Source of the DNA: UBA1206 sp050953105
GTDB lineage: Bacteria; Bacillota; Clostridia; Oscillospirales; CAG-382
Direction: 5' to 3'
DNA: 64,000 nucleotides
Assembly (NCBI GenBank): GCA_050953105.1
Contig: JBMNMA010000009.1
Coordinates: forward strand, 186,001-250,000
Part shown: piece after piece, positions 25,781 through 35,800 of the stretch
Position numbering within the stretch: position 1 is the stretch's first letter
Layout: each line of letters starts with the position of its first letter
The notes under the pieces: model-generated
Databases searched by the model: none
Seen by the model: the letters and a program-made list of their open reading frames with translations, nothing else
What the model was told of the DNA's origin: nothing
Position numbers and translations under genes: made by a program

Positions 25781-26851
25781 TTATTTTTCCTCCCTTTGGG
25801 TTTTGTCAAGGCGGACAATTTCCCCGAAAATTTCGTCAACGGAGGGAATTACGCCACCCGTTCTGCCGAAATGAGTTACGGGGATTTTACAGTCGATAGC
25901 AACCTTAATGTCGTTTACCATCTGACCCATGTTCATTTCCACCGAAATCATACGCTTTGCATTATCAGCAAGCTGATTCAGCCTTGCGGAAGGGAAGGGA
26001 TAAAGGGAAATGCACCTGAAAAGACCGGCCTTAATGCCTGCTTGTCTTGCCGCCTTGACTGCTGACTTGGCAACTCTGGCGGTTATACCGTAGGCGACGA
26101 TTATAATATCGGCGTCGTCTGTTAGATATTCATCATATAAAACTTCGTTTTCTTCAAGGGAAGCATATCTCTTAAACCGGTCATCTACAATTTTTTCAAG
26201 CACTTCCGGCTCTATGTATAGGCTGTTTATTACGTTGTGGGGACGCTTGTGTTCGTGTCCGTTGCAAGCCCAGGTTTTTTCGGGAAGCGAACGCAGTTTT
26301 ATTTCGTCAAAGTCAACCGGTTCCATCATCTGGCCTAAAGCGCCGTCGGCAAGTAGCATGGCGGGCATACGGTATTGGTCGGCAAGGTCAAAGGCCAGAA
26401 CGGTCAATGACGCCATTTCCTGCACCGAGGCAGGGGCAAGGACTATAAGATGAAAATCACCGTGGCCGGCCGATTTGGTGGCCTGATAATAGTCCGACTG
26501 GGCAGGCTGAATTCCTCCAAGTCCGGGGCCGCCCCGCTGCACGTTTACAATTACGCAGGGAAGATCTGAACCGGCTATATATGAAATGCCTTCGCTTTTA
26601 AGTGATATTCCGGGGGATGAGGATGAGGTTATGGCTCTTGCCCCGGATGCGGCGGCACCAAGCACCATGTTTATAGCAGCAATTTCGCTTTCGGCCTGAA
26701 GGCAAAGTCCCCCCCGTTTGGGCATCTGCTTTGCCATATATTCGGAAAGTTCGGTCTGCGGGGTTATGGGGTAACCGAAAAACAGCCGGCAGCCGGCCCG
26801 TATTGCCGCCTCGGCAATCGCCTCGTTACCCTTCATTAATATTTTGGACAT
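25781..26851 (-). CDS. 2-oxoacid:ferredoxin oxidoreductase alpha subunit (VorB/KorA type)
   Basis: 356 residues. GNEAIAEAAIRAGCRLFFGYPITPQ at the N-terminus and the EAG-equivalent AESEIAAINMVLGAAASGAR are typical; a transketolase-like C-terminal domain follows. It pairs with the beta subunit as the catalytic core. It lies 24 nt after the small ferredoxin gene. Confidence 0.93.
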   Translation of the reverse strand: MSKILMKGNEAIAEAAIRAGCRLFFGYPITPQTELSEYMAKQMPKRGGLCLQAESEIAAINMVLGAAASGARAITSSSSPGISLKSEGISYIAGSDLPCVIVNVQRGGPGLGGIQPAQSDYYQATKSAGHGDFHLIVLAPASVQEMASLTVLAFDLADQYRMPAMLLADGALGQMMEPVDFDEIKLRSLPEKTWACNGHEHKRPHNVINSLYIEPEVLEKIVDDRFKRYASLEENEVLYDEYLTDDADIIIVAYGITARVAKSAVKAARQAGIKAGLFRCISLYPFPSARLNQLADNAKRMISVEMNMGQMVNDIKVAIDCKIPVTHFGRTGGVIPSVDEIFGEIVRLDKTQREEK

Positions 26852-26875
26852 TGCACAAAATCCTTTCAGTATGTA

Positions 26876-27088
26876 TTAAACATTCTTTTCCACGGTTATA
26901 ACCACGTCGGGGCAGATGGTGGCGCACATGGCACAGGCAATGCATTTATCAAATTCCTCCACCTTGGCCGGATGGTAGCCCTTTAGGTTTATAACCGATT
27001 TGTCAAGGAAAATTATTTTTTTAGGGCAGGCGTCCACACACAGTCCGCAGCCCTTGCAGCTGTCTTTCTTAAAGGTAACCCTGTTCAT
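26876..27088 (-). CDS. 2[4Fe-4S] ferredoxin subunit of the 2-oxoacid oxidoreductase
   Basis: 70 residues with two cluster motifs, CKGCGLCVDACP and CIACAMCATICP. Its size and position directly before the alpha subunit match the delta/ferredoxin subunit of four-part 2-oxoacid oxidoreductases. Confidence 0.92.
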   Translation of the reverse strand: MNRVTFKKDSCKGCGLCVDACPKKIIFLDKSVINLKGYHPAKVEEFDKCIACAMCATICPDVVITVEKNV

Positions 27089-27106
27089 TGTGTTTCCTTT
27101 CTATAA

Positions 27107-27760
27107 TTAAAATATCTTTTTGGTTATGTCCTGTATTGCCACGGTGTCACCGGATGCGCTTTGCTCAAAAGCGGTGGTCATAACAAGTTTTATTCCCGCA
27201 AGGTTTGAAAATTCCACAGCTTTCGGAATAGACCATTCAACCAGATCCCTTGTGGTTTCAACACCTAAATTGGTGTTGTTTATAATGCCGGTGAATTTTA
27301 GTCCGCTTGAGCGCTCAATGGATTTTAACGATGAAAGTGAGGTTTGGGCGTCCAGATTTTCAGGCCGGCAGGCGTTGAAAACGTAATACATGTCATAACC
27401 TGCTTTTTCAAAATCCTCCTTAAACACACCTAAAACCACGCCCCCCTCGGCGTTGCCACCCACGTCTATAATTGCATAATTGTCGTCAGAAAAAATGGTA
27501 TGCATGGCGGGAGGAAGGGAGGGTATGTCCACATTGGTGTTGGCGTATGGAGGGATAAGGGTTGTAACACCAAGGGCTTTTAGGTATTCGGCGTTGTCGG
27601 CGGTGCGGAAATAGGGGTTGACGATATCAAGGTCGGCAATAAGCATTTTCATACCCGCCTTTGCGCCGGATATGGCAAGGTTAACGGCAATATTTGTCTT
27701 GCCAGTGCCGAAATGACCGCAGATTATAACGATTTTATGTTTTAAAAGCCTTAACATCAT
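27107..27760 (-). CDS. P-loop NTPase, MinD/CobQ-like
   Basis: 217 residues. CGHFGTGKTNIAVNLA is a Walker A motif of the SIMIBI class and LIADLDIVNPYF gives the Walker A' Asp region; AIIDVGGNAEGG is the Walker B-like strand. The function is not recognised. It lies between a U32 peptidase gene (4-nt ATGA overlap) and the 2-oxoacid oxidoreductase ferredoxin, so a maturation or regulatory role for that enzyme is possible but unproven. Confidence 0.75.
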   Translation of the reverse strand: MMLRLLKHKIVIICGHFGTGKTNIAVNLAISGAKAGMKMLIADLDIVNPYFRTADNAEYLKALGVTTLIPPYANTNVDIPSLPPAMHTIFSDDNYAIIDVGGNAEGGVVLGVFKEDFEKAGYDMYYVFNACRPENLDAQTSLSSLKSIERSSGLKFTGIINNTNLGVETTRDLVEWSIPKAVEFSNLAGIKLVMTTAFEQSASGDTVAIQDITKKIF

Positions 27761-28959
27761 TTACCCCTTATTATGTCTCCCGGCTTTGCCCCGGGAAGGT
27801 GTATATAAAACTCCATTTTTGGGTGCGGGGTGGAGTCGATTTCGTTCATTTCAAGGTCGTATATTTTTTCGATTATAATATCTTTTCCGGTTTTTCCCGG
27901 AGTAAGCAGCTGGGCGGTTGTTCCCTTTATCATTTTATTCCGTTGATAACACCGGGCAAGGCAGGTTTTTTCGTCGTATGATAAAACGTCGCAGTAAAAG
28001 GGTTTTTCGCATAAATATCCCGGCTGGGTAACGGTGTTCGGGTTGTCCGACGGATTTTCATAAAAAAAGCCGGTGTGATATTCCCGGTGGCTTACCCCCT
28101 CCACCTCATCAAGGTAGGCTTTGTTGAAGGGCAGACCGTTATTATAATCCTTAAGTGCCATTTTATAGGCGTTGGTTACACAGGCGGTGTAGTAGGCCGA
28201 CTTCATTCGGCCTTCAATCTTAAAGGAATTGATACCTGCTTCAACAAGGTCGCCTATGTGCTCAATCATGCAGGTATCCTTGCTTGAAAAGATATATGTC
28301 CCCTCGGAATAGCCTTCGGCGGAAAGAATCTCGTCGGGGCGTTTTTCTTCTTTAAAGTAATACTTCCACCTACAGGGCTGGGCGCAGCGGCCTTCGTTGG
28401 CGTTGCGTCCGGTAAAGTGGTTTGAAAGCAGACAGCGGCCCGAATAGGAAATGCACATCGCTCCGTGGACAAACGCCTCCAGTTCCAAATCGTCGGGGAC
28501 GTTCTGCCTTATAAGCTTAATATCCTTTAAGGTAAGCTCCCGGGCAAGAACTATCCTCTTAACTCCGTTTTTATACCAGAAGTTACATCCTGCGGCATTA
28601 ACCGTGGATGCTTGGGTGGAAAGATGGATGTCAATCTTTGGGTAGGTTGACTTAACAACCTCCATAACCCCCGGGTCGCTTATTATAAACGCATCCGGCA
28701 GAGCGTCTTTTATGCTTTCAAGCACATCAGGCAGTTCGGTTATCTTGCTTTCGGCCGGCATGGTGTTAAGTGTAAGATACACCTTAACACCTCTGGCATG
28801 GGCGTATTCTATGCCTTCTTTAAGCTCTTCGGGAGAAAAATTGTCGGAAAAAGCCCGCATTCCGAACTCTTTAAGGGCGCAGTAAACCGCATCGGCGCCG
28901 TAGTTGACGGCAAACCTGAGTTTTTCGGGATTTCCGGCGGGGGATAATATTTCAGTCAT
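27757..28959 (-). CDS. Peptidase U32 family protein
   Basis: About 400 residues. LSPAGNPEKLRFAVNYGADAVY is the U32 N-terminus; the mid-protein signature ELEAFVHGAMCISYSGRCLLS and a Cys set including NEGRCAQPCRW follow. U32 proteins include tRNA/rRNA hydroxylation factors (TrhP, RlhA) as well as presumed collagenases, so an RNA-modification role is as likely as proteolysis. ATG ACT at 28959 matches the family start; ATG 28962 is equally possible. The start overlaps the mltG stop. Confidence 0.85.
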   Translation of the reverse strand: MTEILSPAGNPEKLRFAVNYGADAVYCALKEFGMRAFSDNFSPEELKEGIEYAHARGVKVYLTLNTMPAESKITELPDVLESIKDALPDAFIISDPGVMEVVKSTYPKIDIHLSTQASTVNAAGCNFWYKNGVKRIVLARELTLKDIKLIRQNVPDDLELEAFVHGAMCISYSGRCLLSNHFTGRNANEGRCAQPCRWKYYFKEEKRPDEILSAEGYSEGTYIFSSKDTCMIEHIGDLVEAGINSFKIEGRMKSAYYTACVTNAYKMALKDYNNGLPFNKAYLDEVEGVSHREYHTGFFYENPSDNPNTVTQPGYLCEKPFYCDVLSYDEKTCLARCYQRNKMIKGTTAQLLTPGKTGKDIIIEKIYDLEMNEIDSTPHPKMEFYIHLPGAKPGDIIRGK

Positions 28960-30508
28960 CATTGCTTGCCAATGCTGCATTGTCTTTTGCTACCTGTCTT
29001 TTATTTGCGTCGTGCTGGGCCTTTGTTACGGCGTAATAGGTCTTGCCTGCCTTGTTGGAAACAAAGAAGTAGGCGTTTATAGACTTGCCGTCTTCGTCCA
29101 CCGGAGCGTCGGGATATATTGCCGCCGAAATGGCGTCAAAGCCGGGGTTGCATATGGCTCCCGGGGGAAGGCCCTGATATAAATAGGTGTTATATGGGTT
29201 GTCGGTTTTAAGATGGGTTTCGGTTAAATCCTCCACGTGTTCGGGGAGAAAATACTGTATAGTAGCGTCCGACTGGAGGTATTTAAACTGCGGGTCGGAG
29301 CTTTTTAGGCGGTTGTGGAAAACGTAGGATATAGGCTCAAAGTCTATAAACAGTTTAGCCTCACCCTGAACCATGGATGCAAGGGTTATTATATCGTCAA
29401 AGGTCATACCGTGGACTGCGATATCCTCTTTAAAAGTGGATTCGTAATACACCCAAACCCTGTCATTAAAGTTGTTTAACAGCTTGTTTATAACCAGATA
29501 TTCCTTTGAATCCTTATAAAAGAAGTAGGTGTCGGGGTAGAGGTAGCCTTCAAGCCGGTAACGCCTTGATTCGGGGTATCCCTGCTTGTCAAGCATCTGA
29601 ACAAATTCATGTTTATAGGGATAGTTATTTATTGCGTCAACAAAGGCATCCCGTTCGCCTATCCCGTTTGCCACCAGCAAATCTATAATCTGGTCGGTGG
29701 TAAAGCCCTCGGGTATTGTTATCGAAACCTGAATCAGCTCAAAGGGTTCCTGGGTAAGGGCCTGAAGTATCTGGGAATAGTTCATGGTGGACTTGACGGT
29801 GCGTTCCCCCGGGAGAAATTCCACGTTTTCGTCCCCCTGATAAATCATAAAAAGATTAAAAACCCAAGAGTATTCGATAATGCCGTTCTTTTCAAGGAGA
29901 TAGGCAACTTCCTTGCGTGTCATGCCTTCCTCAATGGTTATGGTAATCTCCTTTTCGGGTTTTACAAAGGCAAACACGTCGTTGCCCACCGAGATTACAT
30001 AGTAGGAAAGAAAGGCGGAAATTATCAAAACAATAACCACATAGATTACCGCCTTGACCATAAAGCCCATGTTCCAGAAGAAGTTGAAAATTGAAAACAG
30101 TATACGCAAAGGAAGAGGCTTTTTTTCATCCTCGTCGTCATCCTCCGAAACGGAGGTGACACTACTGTCGGAAGGTGGTGTTTCAACCTCATCGGGTTTA
30201 TTTTCGCCTTCGGTTTCTTCAGCAAACTCGGCCACCGCTTCGGGAATGGTGTCGGAAAGGTGGGCGTCAATATTAACCTCACCGGTGCTTTCGCCGATAG
30301 CCGTGGTTACGGGGACGTCACCGAAATGGTTTGCCCAGGCCGATTCGGCCTTTTTTATAAGTTCTTCCTCAAGAAATATGTTTTCTTCCTGCGCCTTGCT
30401 TTTAGGAGTTTCATCGTCGTCAAGGTGTTCGTATTCCGAACGGTATTCCTCGATTAACTTTAAAAGATCCTCGGCGTTATTTGGATTTGGAGTATTTTTA
30501 TCAGTCAT
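28952..30508 (-). CDS. mltG: Endolytic transglycosylase MltG (YceG-like)
   Basis: 518 residues. A long acidic cytoplasmic N-terminus (about 1-135), one TM segment (about 150-172) and an extracellular LysM-like/YceG region ending with the catalytic motif TLASMVQGEAK (conserved Glu in GEA) and YLQSDATIQYFL. It cleaves nascent glycan strands and may set peptidoglycan chain length. The cytoplasmic extension is longer than in E. coli MltG, as in several Firmicutes. Confidence 0.92.
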   Translation of the reverse strand: MTDKNTPNPNNAEDLLKLIEEYRSEYEHLDDDETPKSKAQEENIFLEEELIKKAESAWANHFGDVPVTTAIGESTGEVNIDAHLSDTIPEAVAEFAEETEGENKPDEVETPPSDSSVTSVSEDDDEDEKKPLPLRILFSIFNFFWNMGFMVKAVIYVVIVLIISAFLSYYVISVGNDVFAFVKPEKEITITIEEGMTRKEVAYLLEKNGIIEYSWVFNLFMIYQGDENVEFLPGERTVKSTMNYSQILQALTQEPFELIQVSITIPEGFTTDQIIDLLVANGIGERDAFVDAINNYPYKHEFVQMLDKQGYPESRRYRLEGYLYPDTYFFYKDSKEYLVINKLLNNFNDRVWVYYESTFKEDIAVHGMTFDDIITLASMVQGEAKLFIDFEPISYVFHNRLKSSDPQFKYLQSDATIQYFLPEHVEDLTETHLKTDNPYNTYLYQGLPPGAICNPGFDAISAAIYPDAPVDEDGKSINAYFFVSNKAGKTYYAVTKAQHDANKRQVAKDNAALASNDD

Positions 30509-30520
30509 AGGACACTCCTG

Positions 30521-31438
30521 TCAGCTTAAAAGGGTTATAAGTATAAAAACCAGCACCAGCCCGAAAAATCCGGGGGTGAAAAATACGGTGGAAAAATGCT
30601 TTATGCTTTTTGGGGGAAGTTCGGTTTCGATTTTGCTATCGCTTTTTTTCCAAAGCAGGCTTTCCGCCCTGGACAGCACGATAACAAGGAAAAACAGGAA
30701 AAGTGCTCCTGCGATAAAAGCGGCGAAAAATCCCCCGCTTTTTTGAATAGTTACCCTTAAAAAGGAGTCGCTTATGTAAATGCTTAAAACGTTGGATATA
30801 AAGTGAATTATTATCGGGGCAAACACCGAACCAGTCAGCGCCGCAGTTACCCCCAGCACCAGTCCGGAAAAGAAGTAAAGGGGAAAAGATACAATAGAAA
30901 AATGTATCATGGCAAAGCAGAGGGCGGAAAAAACAACGGAATTGAAAGTGCCGTATATACGGTATTCCGCAAGGACAATGCCACGGAAAAACAGCTCTTC
31001 GCAGATGGCGGGGATTAAGGCAACGGCAATTATAACTCCCGCCATGGGGGCTTCGGATACATTGGCCGTGTCGCTTATAAGATAGTCAACACCGGATGGA
31101 AGGGAACCCATGCCTATATAATAAAAGCATTTAATAAGCAGGTTGCCCGAAATAAGAAGCAGGGCAGAAGCGATAATAAAAATTATCTGCCCCGGCTTTA
31201 CTGGGGACACAAGAAACGGCGTGTTAAGCTTACGCCCTTTTAAAAAGTAATATAAAATGCAGGGGAAAACGAAAACAATAAGCTGAACCACCGTAAGCAG
31301 CAGCAGAAACTCATTGGGGTTTTCCCCTACGCTATTTGACATGAGAATTTTACCGCTTACCGAAAGCAGGATAAGCAGCACAACGCTTAAAAACGGGGTG
31401 AATATTGGTGTCAGGGTAAATGACCGTTTTTTGTTCAT
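30521..31438 (-). CDS. CPBP (CAAX/Abi) family intramembrane metalloprotease
   Basis: 305 residues with about eight hydrophobic segments. The glutamate motif EELFFRG and a downstream His motif (MIHFSI, then IIHFISN) are the CPBP active-site landmarks. Members are membrane proteases; the substrate is unknown here. It lies 12 nt before mltG in the long operon. Confidence 0.88.
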   Translation of the reverse strand: MNKKRSFTLTPIFTPFLSVVLLILLSVSGKILMSNSVGENPNEFLLLLTVVQLIVFVFPCILYYFLKGRKLNTPFLVSPVKPGQIIFIIASALLLISGNLLIKCFYYIGMGSLPSGVDYLISDTANVSEAPMAGVIIAVALIPAICEELFFRGIVLAEYRIYGTFNSVVFSALCFAMIHFSIVSFPLYFFSGLVLGVTAALTGSVFAPIIIHFISNVLSIYISDSFLRVTIQKSGGFFAAFIAGALFLFFLVIVLSRAESLLWKKSDSKIETELPPKSIKHFSTVFFTPGFFGLVLVFILITLLS

Positions 31439-31444
31439 AAAATA

Positions 31445-31993
31445 TCAGGCGTATTGGGACTGCTTTTTAACTTCCTCGGCCTTGTCTTGTCCGTATAACA
31501 CCTCGACAAGCTTGTGACCGAATTGCTGCGAAACGCCCATTCCTTTTGCGGTTATAATATTTCCGTCGGCAACAACGCTTTCATTTGAAATGATTGCTCC
31601 TTCAAGAACCGATTCATATCCCGGGAAACAGATAGCATTTTTGCCCTTTAAAAAACCGTATTTGCCAAGTATGGAGGGAGCAGCGCAAATAGCTCCTATA
31701 TATTTTCCGGCATTTACGGCGTGAAGCAGCAGATTTTTAACGTCTTCGCTTTTGGCAAGGTTTTCGGTGCCTATTTTTCCGCCGGGGAGGATAAGCATAT
31801 CAAAATTTGTAGTTGCCATGGCAAGGGTGGTGTCTGCTTTGACCTCAAGCCCGTGGGAGCCCTTTAACACAGGGCAGTCACCCACCGCAACGGCGGTAAC
31901 CTTTGCTCCGGCACGAAGGAGAATATCCCATGGAGTTATGGCCTCGACTTCCTCAAAGCCTTCGGCAAGGAGGAGATATACTCTTGCTAACAT
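31445..31993 (-). CDS. DJ-1/PfpI family protein
   Basis: 182 residues from ATG 31993, which has SD AAGGAG 7 nt upstream (an in-frame GTG at 32002 sits within that spacing and is rejected). LAEGFEEVEAITPWDILLRAG is the DJ-1 N-terminus with its conserved Glu, and GAICAAPSIL holds the nucleophilic Cys. Members act as deglycases, chaperones or oxidative-stress proteins; the exact role is not decidable. The start overlaps the tmk 3' end. Confidence 0.9.
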   Translation of the reverse strand: MLARVYLLLAEGFEEVEAITPWDILLRAGAKVTAVAVGDCPVLKGSHGLEVKADTTLAMATTNFDMLILPGGKIGTENLAKSEDVKNLLLHAVNAGKYIGAICAAPSILGKYGFLKGKNAICFPGYESVLEGAIISNESVVADGNIITAKGMGVSQQFGHKLVEVLYGQDKAEEVKKQSQYA

Positions 31994-32661
31994 AACAAAC
32001 ACTCCTTTATTTTTTCAATAACTTCGTTATGTATATCCTCAATAGACCGCATATTGCCGTTTTTAACGCAGTCGATGGTTTTCCAACCTAATTTTTCCGC
32101 CGCATACTTTGCCGCTTTGTAGCTTTTTTCAAGGTGGTTAAACGACTTTTCGTGTATATCCATAACCCTTGTCCCGTCGGCAGACCTGGATATAATTTGC
32201 TTTAATGCAATTTCCGGCGGCACACAGAGGAAAATCGAAAGGTCCGGGGAGGGTATCTGCAGTTTGCCGAACTCATATTCATACAGCCACATTAAAAAGC
32301 CGTCCCATTTGTCCTCGTCCAGCTTGGAAAGCTGATGGACTGCGTTGGAGGTGGTGTAGCGGTTGCAAAGGATAACCTTTCCTTCGTCATAATCCTTTTT
32401 CCAGTCAAGGATATAGGATATATATCTGTCTGCGGCAAAAAAGGTGGAGGCGGCGTAGGGATTTATATCGTCGGGATTTTCGCCGAAATCACCGTTAAGG
32501 TAGCAGGTAACCAGCCTTGACCAGTCTTTGTGGTAGGTGGGAAAAGAAAGATAACGGTAGGGTATTGACTTTTCCTCAAGATATGAAGTTAAAAGCTTTG
32601 TCTGGGTTTCCTTGCCGGAACCGTCAAGGCCGTCGAAGGCTATTAAAATTTTCCCGTCCAT
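31987..32661 (-). CDS. tmk: Thymidylate kinase-family nucleoside monophosphate kinase
   Basis: 224 residues. The P-loop FDGLDGSGKETQT, the DR motif FFAADRYISY and a CNRYTTSNAVHQ segment identify the dTMP kinase family (dTMP to dTDP). The P-loop Glu replaces the usual Ser/Thr after Lys, a variant seen in clostridial relatives. It is the first gene of the ~15.6 kb minus-strand unit, 49 nt from its own promoter. Confidence 0.87.
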   Translation of the reverse strand: MDGKILIAFDGLDGSGKETQTKLLTSYLEEKSIPYRYLSFPTYHKDWSRLVTCYLNGDFGENPDDINPYAASTFFAADRYISYILDWKKDYDEGKVILCNRYTTSNAVHQLSKLDEDKWDGFLMWLYEYEFGKLQIPSPDLSIFLCVPPEIALKQIISRSADGTRVMDIHEKSFNHLEKSYKAAKYAAEKLGWKTIDCVKNGNMRSIEDIHNEVIEKIKECLLC

Positions 32662-32709
32662 TTTATTTTCCCTGCCGTTTTATTATAAACATAATTTAAT
32701 TCACATTAC

Positions 32710-32738
32710 AGTATAACACCGACCTGATAAAAAATCAA
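32710..32738 (-). promoter_or_regulatory. Promoter of the tmk-to-folD operon (minus strand)
   Basis: Minus-strand TTGATT (32733-32738), 17 nt, TATACT (32710-32715). Confidence 0.68.
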
Positions 32739-32805
32739 TGAATTATTATGAAAAATTTACCCGTCAACCTAAATTATATACATTATAAATAAATTGATGT
32801 ATAAC

Positions 32806-32834
32806 TTGACATTTGTGTTTTACCCAATTATAAT
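32806..32834 (+). promoter_or_regulatory. Promoter of the surface phosphoesterase gene
   Basis: TTGACA (32806-32811), 17 nt, TATAAT (32829-32834), both consensus. It is 39 nt before the ATG. Confidence 0.82.
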
Positions 32835-32873
32835 TTAATTATTAATTTTTTATATACGGGAAAGGCGTGACGT

Positions 32874-35800
32874 ATGGGTAAAACCAAGATTTTTTTGAAA
32901 AAAGCAATCGTATTTATTACAGTGTTTTCTTGTGTTTTTTCCTTGCTTCCAATTAATGTATCTTCTAAGGAGGAAACCGATTATCTAAGGGGAACGGTTA
33001 ATCTAATCTATGACTACCCCGAAACCACCCGCCTTGAGGTAGGAAGTATTAAGGTCATGCCTTTTAGTAAGGCTCAAAACCTGCTTAACCTTGTGTATTC
33101 CGTTTCGGGAATAGACACAAAAGGGAGCAGGCTGTTTTTAAATGATACCGACATCGGCGAGCTTTCCGCAGAAGGCGCCCTTCAGCTTACAGATGATGTT
33201 TTAAAGGAAGGGCAGAATGAACTTAAAATTGTTCTTATCACCAATTCGGGTAAATTGTATAACGACAGCCTGGTTTACGGCACATACAATCTCGACGATG
33301 TTAAGTTAAATTCGCTATACCTTGCCGACGTCAAAGGTAATACCATCCCCTTGACATTGGTAAAATATCTCCCCGTTACCGGCAGCGCCGGAGTAAACGA
33401 GACCACCGAAAGCTATGAAAAAGCGGTGCTTGATATCGGTGACGGCTGGAACGCATCCACCGGTTTAGGCGGCACCACCCCCAATGTTCCGGTTATGGTG
33501 GGTTTCCGCTTTAATTACAAGTCTGAGGAAGTGGGGGGAGGAATGGTATATGAGGTTGACACCACCCTTCTTCCCGAAGGAAAAAACATTGTAAGGTTTT
33601 ATGATACCGAGAATGAAACCTACTATAACAGTGAGGAATTTATAACCGTCAACAACAAAGCGCCGGAGGTAGAGTTTTACTTTGCAAACAACGAAGCCAT
33701 TGAGGTTAATGACAGCAGGACGGTGGTCGTTAAAGATAGTATTTCGGGAGTAAAATCGGCGGTCCTTTATATTGATGGTATCAAGAAGAAGGAAATAAAA
33801 AAGGCAGGGGAATTTGCCTTTTCCACCTACAATCTTTCCCTTGGCAGGCATACCGCCATGGTAATTACAACCGACAATGCAGGCAACACCGGTTACTTTT
33901 TCGGTTTTTTCACCGTTTGCCAAAATAAAATTGAGCCGATAATTATTGATAATGAATTAAATGAGTTTGACGGCTACACGTATTACGGCGTAAAAGTCCC
34001 CAAAACAATTAACATGTATGTTAATCCCATGGGGGATATAGAAAACAAGAATTTAAGAAACTCCTATGAGGAGCTTGTGGATATAACAAAGCTCGGTAAA
34101 ATCACAACTACCGCAATGGGAAACACCGTTCCTTATCAGTCCTTTGTGGTTGATGTTTCTGCCTATTCCGGCACCAAAGCGGTGATTTCCTGCTCGGCAG
34201 TAACGGGGGACTATATGCCCTATATTGCGGCGGCGTGGAACTATAATAATGAGAAATGGGAGATTATCGGTAGAGCACAGAGCGGCGAGAAACTGTCGGT
34301 GGAAGTTAACGCAAATTCCTATACCAAGGACGGTAAAATGCGTATAAACATATACCCCGACATATCCGGCAACGGCAGCGACACCATTTTGTGGTTTACC
34401 GACACACAGTATTATACCCGTTATGATGACCTTAATTTCCTCTACCAATCCATTATGGAATACGCCAAAAGCGAATATGAAAAGGGTAATATTGCCTATG
34501 TCGCTTTCACCGGTGACTTTATTGACCAGATGAACACAGATGCCGAAGCCGACCGGGAATACAAGGTAGCCGACAGAATGCAGCAAATCCTTGACAGTGC
34601 AGGTGTTCCCAACGGCGTGCTGGCAGGAAACCATGATGTCAGACATACCCAATATGACTATACATATTACTTAAAGTATTTTTCCAAAATCCGTTACGAG
34701 GGCAAAGAATGGTATGGCGGAACAATAAACAACAACATAAACCATTACGACCTGATTACCGTCGGCGGCTATGACTTTTTAGTTCTTTACCTAAGTTACG
34801 GCAGCGAAACCGACGAACAGACGGTAGCCTGGGCCAATGCGGTGCTTAAAGCTCATTCGGGTTACAACGCCATTATCGCCACCCATGAATATCTGCTGGC
34901 AAGCGGAGTATGGTCGTCGGCTAAAGCAAAGGAAATCTGGGAAAAAATCGCAGTTCCAAATGATAATGTTAAAATAATTTTATGCGGACATAACGAGGGC
35001 ACCTCCAACCGGCTCCGCCAGGTGGAAGGCACAGACCGGACGGTGCTTGAAATACTGCATGATTATCAGTTTGCTGAGATAAATGAGGGCCCGAAGCATA
35101 TTGAAAACGGCTATCCATGTGACGGGGAGGGCTTTTTCAGGCTTATAAAATTCAACAACATGGGCCAGCTTATAATGTCAACCTACTCAGCCAATTATGA
35201 CCTTGACAACTATTTTTCCCCTTATGAGGAAAGCTTTGTTTACAACCTCGACTTAAACCGTGACAACCGTTCAATAACCACCACCTTTTTTGCCGTAGGT
35301 TTTGACTCTGAAGAAACTAAAACCATGGAAGGCTTTGACGGGGTTTATGTCAAGGACAATAAGGGTAACATTTCGTCAATCGTTTTAGCCGGCAGGGAAA
35401 ATTACGCCTATCCGTATCCCGTAACCGGCGAAAAGCCCCAGTATATAACCGACACAACTGTTGTTGAATCTATCTGGTACAGCAATATTTCACCCACACT
35501 GTTTAATACTGCCGCCCCATTTAATCCGGCGGGCAAAACGGCAGAGGTTATTTCATCTCTTCTTCCCACAAAGTCCGAGAGTATACGTAAAACATCCGGC
35601 AGCGTCGACTATAAAGCAGAGGTAACCGAGGACGGAAAGGTTTCCCTTACCTTTACCGGCACCGACACCACCTGGATTTCGGTTACATCACCCACCGAAA
35701 GGATTAATTTATACGAAAACCCCTATATATTCTTTTCGGTTTCGGCAATAAGCAGTGTTAAATGGAACATATCTATAAACACCACACAAAAATCAATCTA

